From Diatrype stigma (Eukaryota > Ascomycota > Sordariomycetes > Xylariales > Diatrypaceae): a stretch of DNA of 64,000 nt. Under the pieces are notes generated by a model. It was not told where the DNA came from, ran no database searches, and was given only the letters and a program-made list of their open reading frames with translations. The translations under genes were made by a program, and so were the position numbers. Below are positions 25,703 through 37,760 of the stretch, in pieces. The DNA lies in the NCBI GenBank assembly GCA_022225965.2, contig JAKJXP020000043.1, positions 1 through 64,000 on the forward strand. The letters are read 5' to 3'. Within the stretch, counting starts at the first letter, position 1. Each line of letters begins with the position of its first letter.

Positions 25703-25970
25703 CATGAACTGAACCCCTGCAGTGTAATGGACTAGGGCAAAGCTAGCGCACTAGCAGAGGTAGGGAGGGACCCTGGAAACCTAAGTGGATCCCTTCTACT
25801 GTGTCCAAGCAGAACCCCTGGTTAAAGGTCTTCCCTCCTGTTCCTGTTTTCCCTCTTTCTCTTCTTCCGTACCAAGTAAAACCCTCTCGTCCCCGATCAA
25901 TTGAGGAGCTTGAGGTCCATTGAAGCGTTTCGATCCCACAAAATGTGCAGTCCACTTCATTCCACTTCAT

Positions 25971-25984
25971 ACTATGTACATAGT
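25971..25984. repeat. Perfect 14-bp palindrome ACTATGTACATAGT
   Basis: Self-complementary over all 14 bases. It is made of the same half-sites as the palindrome at 19929-19942, but joined at the opposite end. Confidence 0.8.
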
Positions 25985-27389
25985 AGGTGGATTGATCGTA
26001 CAACTTGGAAGCCTATCATATGACGTAGTACCATGTAATCACTTCCAATAGGCCGGACCCAGGAGAGCTGAGCTGACCATTCATGGGAGAGGAGAACCTG
26101 GTGTATTGTGGCGACTGCCGCAGAGAAGCCCGCGCGCCGGCCGCCTGAGCTTGCAGGTGTGGCGTGTATCACGAAAGCCACTGGGTAGGTAACTGGGTAC
26201 GTATGTGCTTAGTGCCATTCCTCACACATTTCATGCTACGGGTGTTTTCTCCAGCCAGAACTTGGGGCAGACCGTCGCTGGAGCGAGCGAGTCAGTGACA
26301 GGAGTCCGTGCAGCGGGGGAGAAAGGAGTGACACATCTGGAGTGGGATAGGGCGGGTGGGGGATAACCCATACTTCAATGGTACACATATACTTCATACG
26401 TACGAAGCGGTTGAAGTATCGCACTCAACGACTGATCACTGCATATATCCCGGTACGTCAACGCATAAAACATATGTATATAGATACGCATTGGGTAGTG
26501 GCAAGATGAAGTCGAGCTGCTGTCGCGTTAATACCATGAGATGAGCATGAATGAGGGGATGCCAATGGTCATGGAACTCGCTAATGGTAAGCAGAGTTCA
26601 GATCGATTCATCAAAATCTAAACCAAAATCTAAGCTACGGATATCATGATGGAGATCTGGTGAATGTGTACTACGGTATTAGGGGTATGTCTGTATGCCT
26701 GATACAGACTGGGGCGGCCGAAATAAAGCTACCTACAGGACTACGTATGTAGGTATATACAGGAATCAGTACATACACGCCATACATGACATACATGTAC
26801 GTAGTTAAATTTCCTGTGTGTAATATATCCAATGGATAGTCATGAACACCTCCACCTCCATGCCCTTTTTAAGTTGGAAGGCATTATTCCTTCCGGCTGT
26901 CCTGGATCTAGCATCGCGCATGTAGGTTTCCAGGTTCTGAATTCTGAATAGCTGGAGCAACACCGGACGAATAGCAACTTCGTAATTGCAGGTATGGAGT
27001 AGGTACATACATATGTATGCACCTATGAATTCCTGCCGCCATTGGTAAGAGGTAGGCATGTACATATGTATGTGGTTGTAACTTGTGGAGGGCAGGTTAA
27101 ACGACAGGGTAAATCACACCTTGGCCACTCATTCACACACCCTTCTGAGGTACGCAGTATATGCAAGATGCAGGTCAGGTCCGCCACATTGGCTCGTTAA
27201 GGTTCTATTCTTCAGCATACTCCCTGCACCTACCAACCTACCTACACGTACGTAGATACACATACGTACCTATACCTAGGTAGGCAGTTAGAGATGCGAC
27301 GTGTGGTAAATTCGCTGACTTCGATTCCCCATACTCTCTATAGTCTCCTTCACTCGCACGGATCGGGGCGCTAAGAGCTGCCTGGAGAG

Positions 27390-27442
27390 CTGAACAGCTG
27401 AACAGCTGAACAGCTAAGAGCTAAGAGCTAAGAGCTAAAGAG
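27390..27442. repeat. Compound array CTGAACAG x3 then CTAAGAG x3
   Basis: Three perfect CTGAACAG units are followed by three CTAAGAG units and one CTAAAGAG. AGCT recurs at each junction with 7-8 bp spacing. It is the same theme as the array at 18537-18566. Confidence 0.85.
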
Positions 27443-27873
27443 CCTGGAAACTTCTCATAGCTACCCTAAGTAGACATTTGAACTGACAGGTCAGTGAGCA
27501 GCAGCCTACTTACTGCCTGGCTGGCTGACCTTTTGCCTCTTTCAAGCTCGACTTCTAATTGCTTTTTCGGGGGCTGTACGAATATCGGGTTCTTCTTTTT
27601 ACCTTCTCGAAACCTCGCTACTTTTTACCTTTCCGTATAGCTCGGAAGGCAGCTGCCTCGAGTATAGTCTCTTTGCAATACGAGGGAGGAACAACTGGTT
27701 AGCTAACTGGTTAGCTCGGGGACCAGAACTTGCATTTTCGGCAACGCACGGACGAAGACACAGCAAAAAGCTGCTCAGGTGTTTGAGATATACCACGATA
27801 TATATTGCGGTAACTTGCACAGAGACAACAAGTGCTAACTATAGAAAGGGGCGTCGAAACGGCGACAGTGAAG

Positions 27874-27875
27874 GA

Positions 27876-27903
<28 letters not shown>
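27874..27903. repeat. GACAGC hexanucleotide repeat, five copies
   Basis: Five perfect GACAGC units, followed by degenerate GACAAC/GACAAT and an AAT-rich tail. Short frames through it read as Asp-Ser or Leu-Ser repeats and are not genes. Confidence 0.85.
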
Positions 27904-27907
<4 letters not shown>

Positions 27908-28310
27908 ACAACGACAATAATAATTATAATCATAATAGTTATAACGTAACACTATATTACGGCATTGATGGTGGTGACAGCAACGCCAAGGCGATACCAC
28001 AACGAGACAAGAATACCTAGTTACCCACCCACGCGACGACAAGCCAGACGGACGGAGACGCCTTCTCTATTTCTTCACATCCTGTCCCTTAGTCTAGGAA
28101 CATTTCGATATTAGACTCTTCTAACGGTGGAGCGATCCACCCCATCCCAGTAGCATCCTGGTAGCATCCCTCCCAACTTGCGTTAGTCTGCTACCACAGG
28201 GGACCGTACTTTTTTGTGTACCTACCTTAGCACTTTTAGGTAGGAAGACGGGGTTTGGCTGGTGTAGGGTGTTTTGTGGGCAGCACCTGCAGTCGATACT
28301 CGATGTACTC

Positions 28311-28393
28311 CGGAACTGGGCTGGAACTACCAAGAACTGGAACTAGAACTGCATGTGGAACTGGAACGGGGACTGGGACTGGGACTGGGACTG
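28311..28393. repeat. GGAACT/GGGACT hexamer array
   Basis: Variants of GGAACT and GGGACT in near-tandem order. The last part is a perfect run of GGGACT units, implying local slippage. Non-coding. Confidence 0.8.
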
Positions 28394-29695
28394 AAGGCTT
28401 GTGGATCGCAGTCACAGTCGATCTACACACTGGACATTCACCACTTGCCTTACCGGCTTACCTACTGGCTACTGGCTACTGACTACTGCTCCTGGCAGGG
28501 CTCCTTATTATTTGCATTGCATACTTCATACCTCTTAAGGGTTCATACTTCATATATGTACATACTTACCTGGGCACCTATTTCACACTGGTTTACGTCT
28601 TCCCGGTCTTGTCTCCCTACCCAGCTGCTACCACCTCCCTACCTACGTCCTACCTACCTACATACCTGACAGACAGCCCCGATATCCATCCGGCTCGAAC
28701 TTGGCTTGACCACTTTAATTCTTTTCATATTCCTTCGCTATACATCGTGGTGGCCTTCGCAGACAAGCTACTCACTCAACTATCTCGTCGGAATAAGCAT
28801 TGAGCGACGCTTCACTCGATTCGCTGGTGGCCTGGTATATAGACGGTATTGGAGGTTAATAACAACAGGTAGGTCGAATGCCCACTCATCTGCATACTTC
28901 GTGTGTATCTATGATCCCTATATCGACTATGTCTCCCTGTCGTCCCCCATCTCTCCAACGCTCTCCAACGCTCTCGCTGTGGTTGCTGTCACACAACCAA
29001 CCCTGAAGCACGACGATCCCTTCTGGTGGTATATTGCGGATATATACACGGCACCGCCTATAGGGGAGCTGGGGAGCCATTGGGTATCGTCTGCGTCAAG
29101 GACATTCCCTGCTGTCGCATCCCATCGCGTCTGGACTCTTGAAGAACCTCCAACATTCCTGTCTGGGCTCCTCCCGCTCGATCCCGATAACACCCCGTTG
29201 TCTCTCCCTTGATTCCATGCCCTGACGCCAACAAATTCTGCCCGCCCTCCTTGGTGGTATGAACAAAACATACAATCACCGCTGTTGTACAATATCCTCT
29301 TCTCTCCGCTACTGTCACAACACTACCGCGACTGCGTCGATCTTATAGTTATCACAGGACCGTCCTACTGACTTGTTCCTGACCTGTAGCTGATATCCCC
29401 TCTGAAGGCATTTGGCGACTGGTGACTGGAAATATCACCAAAAACAGAGGCGGGTTTTTGTTGTCTTTAGTATACAACACCGCGGCCTGACCTGTTTGGA
29501 GGATTGGTTCAGGTTTGACTTTCAACTCATCGAGGACAACGACACCGACGACAACAGTAACGCGCGTGGTGGTTGAAGACTGGAGGCTGGGGAGCTTTGG
29601 TGGTCAGATGCCAGTTATCTATTAGCCATTGCATCTGCGCAAATAACAATTGGTCTCCCATGGTTCTCTACGGTGATTCTTGAACAGCTACGAAA

Positions 29696-32600
29696 ATGCT
29701 GGACGACCAGCCGCCCCGTCGGTCGAGCCTGCAGGTGGCGCCTTTATCAATCGCAAAGCATCGGGACGGCTCAACAAGCCATGGCTCACAGGAGCACGAA
29801 GAGGCGCATGCCTCGGGTCGTCGCCGTGCCCAATCAGATTATACGCCCCCAATAACGCCCAGTAGCTCACAGGAGAAGCTAATCACACAACCGGCACCAC
29901 CACTGCCACCACCACCGCCGCCTATATTCCACAATTTTCTCCGAGCGTTCTATCCATTCCACCCGACGTATGCTATGAGCGACTCAACGGTAACACTGCC
30001 ACTTAACGAAGGAGATGTAGTCCTGGTTCATTCTATCCATACGAATGGGTGGGCTGACGGTACGCTCCTCCTTTCTGGAGCTAGAGGTTGGCTACCAACG
30101 AATTACTGCGATGCGTACGACCCGGAGGAGATGAGGAATCTGTTGAAGGCTCTCCTGAACTTTTGGGACTTACTTAGGAGTACGGCAACGAACGACCAGG
30201 ACATCTTCGGGAACCAGGAGTTCATGAAGGGCATCATTGCAGGCGTTCGCTACCTTCTGGTTTGTAACCAAGTCCCAAGATTGATTTTGCACGGGGAGGC
30301 CATTCTAACTAAATGACAGGAAAAGACCAATTGTCTAACAAGAGAATCTGCTACAATTCAACGCAACGAAATACTCCGGCGCAGCCGGAAAAGTCTCTTG
30401 TCTGAACTTTCCTCGCTAGTCAAGACGGCAAAACGACTACAAGAAATGTTGAGAACATTTCCACAGGTAACGGAAGAAATCAACGATGTTATCGATGAAA
30501 TGATCCTGAAGGCCTTCAAAATTGTCGTCAAAGGCGTTCGATTTCTCGACTTGCTAGATGAAGACAGACGATTGCGGGCCCCGGCAGTAACGGTCATGGC
30601 GACTGTCGTCGAGGAATCCTACATCCCACCTACGCCACCAGCCGAGTCGGCGGAATTCGAGAATACTCGGAATGACGGCCGATATGCAGAATCTCGTACG
30701 GAGATGCACGATGCTCGCGCGGATGGCCTGGCCCCACAGTCGAGCGAAGGCGCACAAACGAATGGATTGGTGAATAGGCGTTTGTCAGCCGTTTGCTCCT
30801 CAAACAGGGCCAGCTACCGTCTATCGCAGAGCAACGAGTCACACGGTGGCCGATCATCCGCTAGTATATCACACAGAGTATCTCTAGCCGGTCCTTCGCC
30901 TACCACGACCCATCCACAGAGTCTTGTCTCGGAACGACTGAATTCAAGTCATGACACGTTTCTGTCGTACCTTGGATCCTTCATCGGCCGGTTACACTTG
31001 CAGTCTCAGTCGCGTCCGGACCTGGCTCGGGCGATCAAGCAGTCTGCCACCGCGGGGGCCCAGCTTCTCGCCGTGGTCGATGCGGTTTGTAACCACAACA
31101 CGCTTGTCTCAGAAAAGTTGGAACTAGCTCACACAGCTATGTATGACTGCATTCGAGACATGGTCTTGTGGGCACGGGAGATCTTAAGCAATGAGGGGCC
31201 CGATGGAGAGGATATCATCATGCCCCAGGACAACGGCCGACTTCTTAGTGCTGCGACTAGCTGTGTGAAGGCCGCTGGGGAATGCGTCGCAAAAACGAAA
31301 TGGGTGATTGAGCGGGTTGGCGACTTCGAGCTTGAGGGTGAGGGTGGCGACTTGGGCTTGGATTTGAGCGTATTTGATGCAGTAACGGAAAGTAGGCCAA
31401 GGACACCTCCACACAGGTCAAGTGTGATCGAGAGCAATGCGTCCGACTCGCCGTCAGCACCTGCCCGCTCAGTGGCCTCTTCGATGGACAAGCCACTTCC
31501 ACAAATCCCTGTGGCCGCCGTAGAGACATCTGATGTACCTACGGCTCGAGGAATGTCATCACCAACATCGCGCCGCCAGTCAGTAGCAACTGACAGCGCT
31601 GAATCGACAACTGAATCCACTGTGGAATCTACCGCTGAGTCCACTGTATCTTTGATTCGACCGAGTGTGCCCTCACTACCGAAGCTCACTACTTCGCTGA
31701 TGAGAACGGAGGCGTACGGTTCTGCCGAAGTTACGCACGATGACAGCGAATATCACACTTCATTCCGCTCCGACACGCTCACTGCGTCCAGCGCAGGCAC
31801 TAGCAGCACTTACATGAGCCGGGATTCGGAATCAAGCATGGTCTCTGCAACCTCAACCCGCGCGACTACACCCGACATCAACCTTATGCCAAAGGCTCAA
31901 CCTTCCCTGTCTAGCTTGAGCGCCACTGGCAGTGTCGGTACAAATGATGAGGTGGATGATGTCGAGTCCAGGCTGATGGAGAAGACATTTGCCCATGAAC
32001 TAATATTTAACAAAGAAGGCCAAGTCACGGGTGGTTCATTGCCAGCACTCGTAGAGCGTTTGACCACGCACGAGTCGACGCCAGACGCGATATTTGTCTC
32101 GACCTTCTATCTCACCTTTAGACTATTCTGTACGCCAGTCAAGCTTGTCGAGGTTCTCATCGATCGCTTCGATTATATCGGCGAGGCGCCTCACATCTCG
32201 AATCCAGTCCGACTCCGCGTCTATAATGTCTTGAAGGGATGGCTTGAGTCTCACTGGCGCAATGCTTCCGACCAAGATGTTTTGCCACTTATTCAGGATT
32301 TCGCGGAGTTAAAACTCACGCCAGTGCTTCCCACGGCTGGGAAGCGCCTATCTGAGCTTGCTCAACGCGTTTCCACAGCCGAATATCTCCTGGTTCCTCG
32401 CTTGATGTCATCTATGGCAAAAACCAGCACGTCTCACAATGTCCCAACTGACACGCCACTACCGCATCTCGTGCTATCCAAGAGCCAACAAAACCTGCTC
32501 AACAATTGGAAGGCTGGAGGGACTTCTCCTTCGTTCATGGATTTCGACCCTGTTGAGATCGCCCGCCAACTGACTTTGAAACAGATGAGCATCTTCTGTG

Positions 32601-33430
32601 CCATTATGCCAGAAGAGCTCCTTGGGTCACAATGGATGAAGAAAGGCGGTGTGTATTCGCCCAATGTGAAAGCGATGTCAGCATTCTCAACAGACCTGTC
32701 GAACCTGGTAGCTGAAACGATTCTCCATTACTCCGAGGTGAAGAAGCGGGCCGCTGTCATCAAGCAATGGATCAAGATTGCCCATCAGTGCCTCGAGCTG
32801 AACAATTACGATGGCCTCATGGCTATCATCTGCAGTCTGAACAGCTCTATCATCAGCCGGCTGCGGAGGACCTGGGACATCATCAGTCCGAAGAGGCGAG
32901 AAATGCTCAGCGCTCTTCAAGCCATTGTTGAGCCGTCTAACAATAACAAGGTTCTCCGCGCTCGTCTGCAAAACCATGTACCTCCCTGCCTTCCTTTCTT
33001 AGGCATGTTCCTGACGGACCTGACATTTGTCGACATTGGCAATCCTGCTACCAAGCAGGTCCCGAGTCCAGATGGGAATGAATTGACCATTGTGAACTTC
33101 GACAAGCATTTCCGGACCGCCAAGATCATCGGAGAACTCCAACGATTCCAGATTCCGTACAGACTCACAGAGTTGCCCGACATGCAAAATTGGATTCAAG
33201 CCGAAGTCGTGCGGGTCAAGGAAGCAGACCAGGGCAATGTCCAGGTCAGCTATTACCGCAAGAGCTTGCTGCTCGAGCCCCGCGAGACTGCTCTTCGGGG
33301 TCCATTCACCGACGGGTCCGCCACCCCGTCAGGTCAAAAGACCGACCTGTTTGGCTGGATCTCACGAGACCGACACAACAATAATAACCACAATAACAAC
33401 AACGCCACCAACACCGTTGTGACTGCTTGA
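29696..33430 (+). CDS. cdc25: CDC25-type Ras guanine-nucleotide exchange factor (SH3, RasGEF_N, RasGEF)
   Basis: Two exons, 29696-30259 and 30320-33430. The 60-bp intron begins GTTTGT and ends CTAACTAAATGACAG, with its branch site beside the acceptor. The spliced product is 1224 residues. An SH3 domain lies at about 82-142 (AFYPF near 83, GWADG at 118, GWLPTNY at 131), preceded by a polyproline run (about 68-76). A long Ser/Thr-rich linker contains an EST-type repeat. The RasGEF N-terminal domain is at about 739-880 and the catalytic RasGEF domain at about 929-1180. This order is that of Cdc25, which loads GTP onto Ras at the membrane upstream of cAMP signalling. The tail is Asn-rich. The first ATG with continuous coding was used; a further upstream exon is possible because homologues vary at the N-terminus. 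Confidence 0.9.
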
Positions 33431-34843
33431 ACAGCCACTTATCCATCGTCACAAAACGAATTACGAATTGTCACTGTCATCGAACCATCATCGCCACGTC
33501 TTATCCCGTGGAGGTTTATCGCTATCGCTCCCGGAACATTATTTTGCCATTTATTGATACCCCATCCTTTTTTTTGTAGTACTCACGTCGGTAATGAGGT
33601 CTGGATTTATTTGCATGCACGGCTGGGCTTATTACTACCGACGGATCTTGTTTTTTGGCTCGGCAGATACCGGCGTTCAGGATGGCGGAATGAAAATCAT
33701 TTAGTGTCATCATACTTTGTTTACTCACATACGATCACGGCCAAGGACCGGATCCTCCCAGCCCCATGAAACCCTTCAATTCGATGTGTTCATTGCCGAC
33801 CGCCTTTGCTATTCTGGCCTTCGCTCTACGAGAAACTTTCCGAGACCTCGATACAATTCCAGGGGACACCATACAAGGGGGGCGGAATCAGAGGTCTCCA
33901 ACGCCATAAGACGAAGGACATCCATTACTGTATAATTTGTATTGGGACTTTTGGTTTTGGTCATGGACATTATGTGGTCTATATGGGGTATATACGGATA
34001 GTGACGGGTCAGGCATATTGGGGCTTGGCACTGGGCAACGAGAACAAAAAAGGCATGAGGAAGGGGCGGCGAATGGGGGATGAACGCATGCCACGGGGCC
34101 AAGAGTAAAAGGATTCAGACCCTCCTTGTGTTTTTATATGTATGCCGGACGAGAGAGTTTTTCGAAAAAGCAAGCGAAAGGGGGGTTTTTCTCTCTGAGA
34201 CCAGTATTATTTCGTTCGCCATATCTTGAGTATTCTGTGTGATCAAACCTGCTTGCTAGACTTATTGCACTGCCTAACTTATCTACAACTAACTCCCCTG
34301 CTTATTTGGAGCCATGAGAAATCGACCCCTGATCCTCTTTACCAAGCTAAATAATTAAATTGATAGCTGTTCCTTACTATCCTTTTCTGTTAGGATTTAT
34401 CGTGATTTGAGTGACCTGAGAATGTTTGACCCCGAACTGCGGTGACAAACCCCTATTCTCCCCAGGTGGACGGGTCACTATAAATGGGAAGGATCAGCGC
34501 CCTGTATGTCACTCTTCTAGCACCCAACCTAGGTAGCGGAGTTTCATGGCTAATACAGTACCCCCGGCAACCCAAATACATACGCTAAATGTTGACAACA
34601 TATGGCCTTCTCTTCTACGTAAAAATATATACATACATACATATACATACATACATGTAACAAAGTTCTCTCCACGTTACGGCTCATCCGCCAAGCCCGT
34701 TCACATACATAATGACGCCATTCTCATTTTCGCAAGTTGATATTCGGTTTATTGATGGATCGAACAAGTTTAAATGTGTAACCTAGTCCATGACATGTTC
34801 CAGCCAAGCATTCCCTTCGACTATTGATGGTAGGCGATAGGTC
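33431..34843. other. Intergenic: 3' side of Ras-GEF, upstream of glucosidase gene
   Basis: No supported gene. Frames of about 100 codons at 33806-34108 overlap on both strands and look random. An ACAT-repeat tract is present at 34625-34657. Confidence 0.5.
34625..34657. repeat. ACAT tetranucleotide repeat
   Basis: Seven or so ACAT/ATAC units with one slip (ATATACAT), in non-coding sequence upstream of the glucosidase gene. Confidence 0.8.
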
Positions 34844-37760
34844 ATGTGTGGCATCTGGGATCGTGGGAACTTTGGGCTCCTGATCCTGGGCCTTTGGCAG
34901 CTCATCACCACAACAGCATGGGGACATGAGTCGAGAGCGGCCGACGGCGACACGCCATATAGATGGGGGCCTTATAGACCCAATCTGTATTTTGGAGTCC
35001 GCCCACGGATCCCCGACACGATTCTCATGGGGATGATGTGGGGACAGGGGCAAGACAAATCCAGTTTAATTCACAGTATGTCTTAGCCTCCTCGTTGCTT
35101 CCAAAGGGGAGATCATGCTCATGCGAGCGGCAGCCCTTCACGACACGTGCGAACAAGATGACGATAGCATTGAAGGATTCGGATGGACGGCCTATGATAC
35201 TCGGTTTGGAGGCACTCAGACCATCCATGACAGTCAAGGTCATGTCGACATAACTACCGATTTCGTCAAGACGAAGGATGGGAATAGCTGGGGCATTCAG
35301 GTCAGAGGATCGCTGAGACCCGATGCACCAAGCAGTGTGAAGACTGCGATTGTCTTCCACGTCGCCCATGAGAAGACAGAGGGTGATAGTGGCAAGAGTC
35401 TCAGATGCATGGGAAGTGGCACAAAAGTGGGAGCTGCTCGAGATGATGTTGATATAGCCTGTTATGGCTACGATCCCGCGCTCGGAGATTTCAAGTTTAA
35501 TGTCATCGGGGCTTCCAGCAACGGCGTCGTCGAAGGGCCTGTTGTGGCGGCTACAGGGGTGCCTGAGCGTTCAATTTGGAAAGCCAAGTGTAAGTCAGGA
35601 AAATGCCTACCTTATCCGGTGTTGAGAGAGCTGGCAGCTAAGCGCATTCATCTTCATAGCTGTTTTCATAGACTATCTGTTGGCAAACACCAATGACCAG
35701 GATGGCTACCTAGTTGATGAGTCCGGGACTGGTAACATGCATTTTATGCAGATGATCTTCGAAGGTCCTTTTACGGTGAGAATATTGCGTTGACAATCAT
35801 TGTCGCAGGAGACTTACTGAGGATGTTTCAGGTTACTCTCACATATCGGTCTCAAGAAAGTATACTACTGGGTCGTAAGCTGTCCTCTCCTTTCAGTGAT
35901 ATCGATTATACCTGACATGGCTTAGCCAACGAAATCAGACGCAGCATCGACTCCTTCCAGCCCGACTTTCAGGCGAACGTGGACAAAGTCTTCCCGAGAA
36001 CTGCGCCGTTTGATGATGAGGAACACGCTAGCTTCAGCCGGGCATTGCTATCGAACCTCCTGGGTGGCCTAGGCTTCTTCCACGGAGATAGCAAAGTGGA
36101 CTATACCAATGCCACGGAATACCTAGAGATAGACCTGAACTTCTGGGAGAAAGCCTCGGAAGCGATGAAACATGCAACCATTACCACCACTGGGCCCATG
36201 TCCTTGCTGTCCCACATACCCTCGAGGCCGGTCTTTCCCCGCGGATTTCTATGGGACGAGGGCTTCCATCTTCTCCCGGTCGTCGAATGGGACCTCGACC
36301 TAGCCATCTCCGTTCTCCAGAGCTGGCTCAACCTGATGGACGACGATGGCTGGATGGCGCGGGAGCAGATCCTGGGCCCCGAAGCTCGCAGCAGGGTGCC
36401 GGGGGGATTCCAAGTCCAGTATCCCCAACACGCCAACCCCCCGACCCTCCTGCTGTTATTCCCGATCATCCTCTCGAAACTAAACAAAGCGAATGCCTAC
36501 GTCGGCCACCCGTCGGAGTACCGGTCCTCTACGGGAGCAGAAACAGCAACGGGGACGGGGGACAAGGCTCGCGCGATGCTGAGGGAGCTGTACCCCCGTC
36601 TATCTCGCCACTACCAGTGGTTCCGCCGCACCCAATCCGGGAACTTCACCACCACCGACGCTAACGCATACTACTACCCGCGTCCCGAGGGAGCCATCCC
36701 CGACGCGGGCTTTCGCTGGCGGGGGCGAACGCCGATGCACACGTTCGCCAGCGGTCTCGACGACTACCCGCGCGCCGACCCGCCCCACCCAGGCGAGCTG
36801 CACGTCGACGCCCTGGCATGGGTGGGCGCCTCGGCCCAGGCGCTGCAGCAGGTCGCCGCGTACCTGGGCGGAGACTTCGACGGCGATGCAGCCGTCTACG
36901 CAGAGCACCTCGCCGCCGCGCGCCACAACCTCGACGTCGTGCACTGGGATCCCGAGCAGGAGGCCTACTGCGATACCACGATCGTAGGCGGGGGCGGGGA
37001 CGGGGACGGGGACGGGGACGGGGATGGGTATGGGGAATTCCAGCGCGTCTGCCACCTCGGCTAAGTCTCTCTCTTCCCCCTCCTGTTGGGCCTGATGCGC
37101 CCCGACGACCGCCACCTGCCCGCCGTCCTGGACCTGCTCTCTGACCCCGCGCGCCTCTGGTCCCCTCACGGCCTGCGCAGCCTGAGCAAAGCCGACCCCC
37201 TCTACGGCCGCGACGACGACTACTGGCGCGGCGCGGTCTGGGTCAATTTGAACGTGCTGGCGGTGCTGCGCCTGCGGGACTTGGGCCTTGGAATGGGGAC
37301 AACCGAGGACGGCTCAGAGCAGGAGCAGGTGCGGGCCCGGGCGCTATCGCTCGCCGCCGGCCTCCGCCGGAACGTCGTCGCTGCCGTGTACGATAGCTGG
37401 AGGGCTACCGGCCTGTTCTGGGAGCAGTACGGCGATAAGACGGGCGAGGGCCGCCACAGCAGGGCGTTTACGGGCTGGACGGCGTGCGTCATCCTACTGC
37501 TGGGGCTCGATCTGGCCGAAGCTGATGACGGCGGTAGCGCCTCGGGCGGAGGAGGGTCCTCTTCTACTGTCACCCTATCTTCTGCATTGCTCATCTTTGT
37601 ATCCCTCTCGCTGCTCGTGACGTTCAGGCGGAAGTTGCGAGGTCTGGCCCTGTGGGCGATGGAGCGCTGGCGCGCAAGGAGACGGGACCGACTTCATGGC
37701 CGTGACGATGGGGGGTACGAGGAGGTTGTAGACTTGGATGAGCTGGATGGCCGGTCTTGA
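34844..37760 (+). CDS. Mannosyl-oligosaccharide glucosidase (glucosidase I, GH63), interrupted by an in-frame TAA
   Basis: Five exons fit: 34844-35075, 35134-35589, 35660-35775, 35832-35874 and 35926-37760. Introns are 51-70 bp. The family trims the outermost glucose from N-glycans in the ER. An N-terminal hydrophobic segment (about 9-26) is followed by WGPYRPNLYFGVRPRIP, typical of glucosidase I. The last exon carries the GH63 barrel, with PRGFLWDEGFH, ANPPTLL and, further on, DDYWRGAVWVN and FWEQYGD (about 781). A TAA at 37062-37064 sits where the family normally has Tyr in the GYxSLFP segment. The same frame continues with conserved sequence to 37760, so this is a point change, not a frameshift. 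The interrupted product would be 661 residues; with readthrough it would be 893. Downstream lie a conserved Glu in FWEQYGD and a C-terminal membrane segment. It may be a pseudogene, a strain mutation or a base-call error. Confidence 0.85.
37002..37030 (+). repeat. GGGGAC coding repeat in the glucosidase gene
   Basis: Four or more GGGGAC-type units encode alternating Gly-Asp in the last exon, about 12 codons before the in-frame stop. It lies in what is probably a surface loop. Such repeats are prone to slippage and sequencing error. Confidence 0.8.
37062..37064 (+). other. Premature stop codon TAA within the glucosidase frame
   Basis: The triplet follows CACCTCGGC (His-Leu-Gly) and precedes GTC TCT CTC TTC CCC (Val-Ser-Leu-Phe-Pro), all in one frame. 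A Tyr codon would need one transversion (C or T to A) to give this. It is therefore not the transition type caused by RIP. Confidence 0.85.

Larger units (their letters stand above)
21781..27340. other. Gene-poor block with palindromic short words
   Basis: Includes TACCTAGGTAGGCAGGTATGC-type runs (about 21786-21820), GTACGTA/ACATAC clusters (about 26750-26800 and 27240-27290), a CCCTGT hexamer tract and a second 14-bp palindrome (25971-25984). The longest frame is about 144 codons and unconvincing. No gene or RNA could be supported. Confidence 0.5.
27341..29695. other. Intergenic region and probable leader upstream of the Ras-GEF gene
   Basis: No supported gene. Several short tandem repeats sit here: an AGCT-phased array, a GACAGC tract and a GGAACT/GGGACT tract. 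The last kilobase before the Ras-GEF start is rich in CT and CTCTCC words and may be promoter and 5' leader. A 168-codon frame at 28706-29212 shows no recognisable domain and is treated as chance. Confidence 0.5.

Noticed and set aside
28706..29212. 168-codon plus-strand frame before the Ras-GEF gene
   Set aside because: No domain, an antisense frame of similar length is also open, and the composition is that of a CT-rich leader.
37020..37090. An intron that would remove the TAA in the glucosidase gene
   Set aside because: The only GT...AG pair that skips it would also delete conserved residues before the stop, and no acceptor fits downstream in frame.
36600..37169. Minus-strand frame of 189 codons
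   Set aside because: Antisense shadow of the GC-rich GH63 exon.
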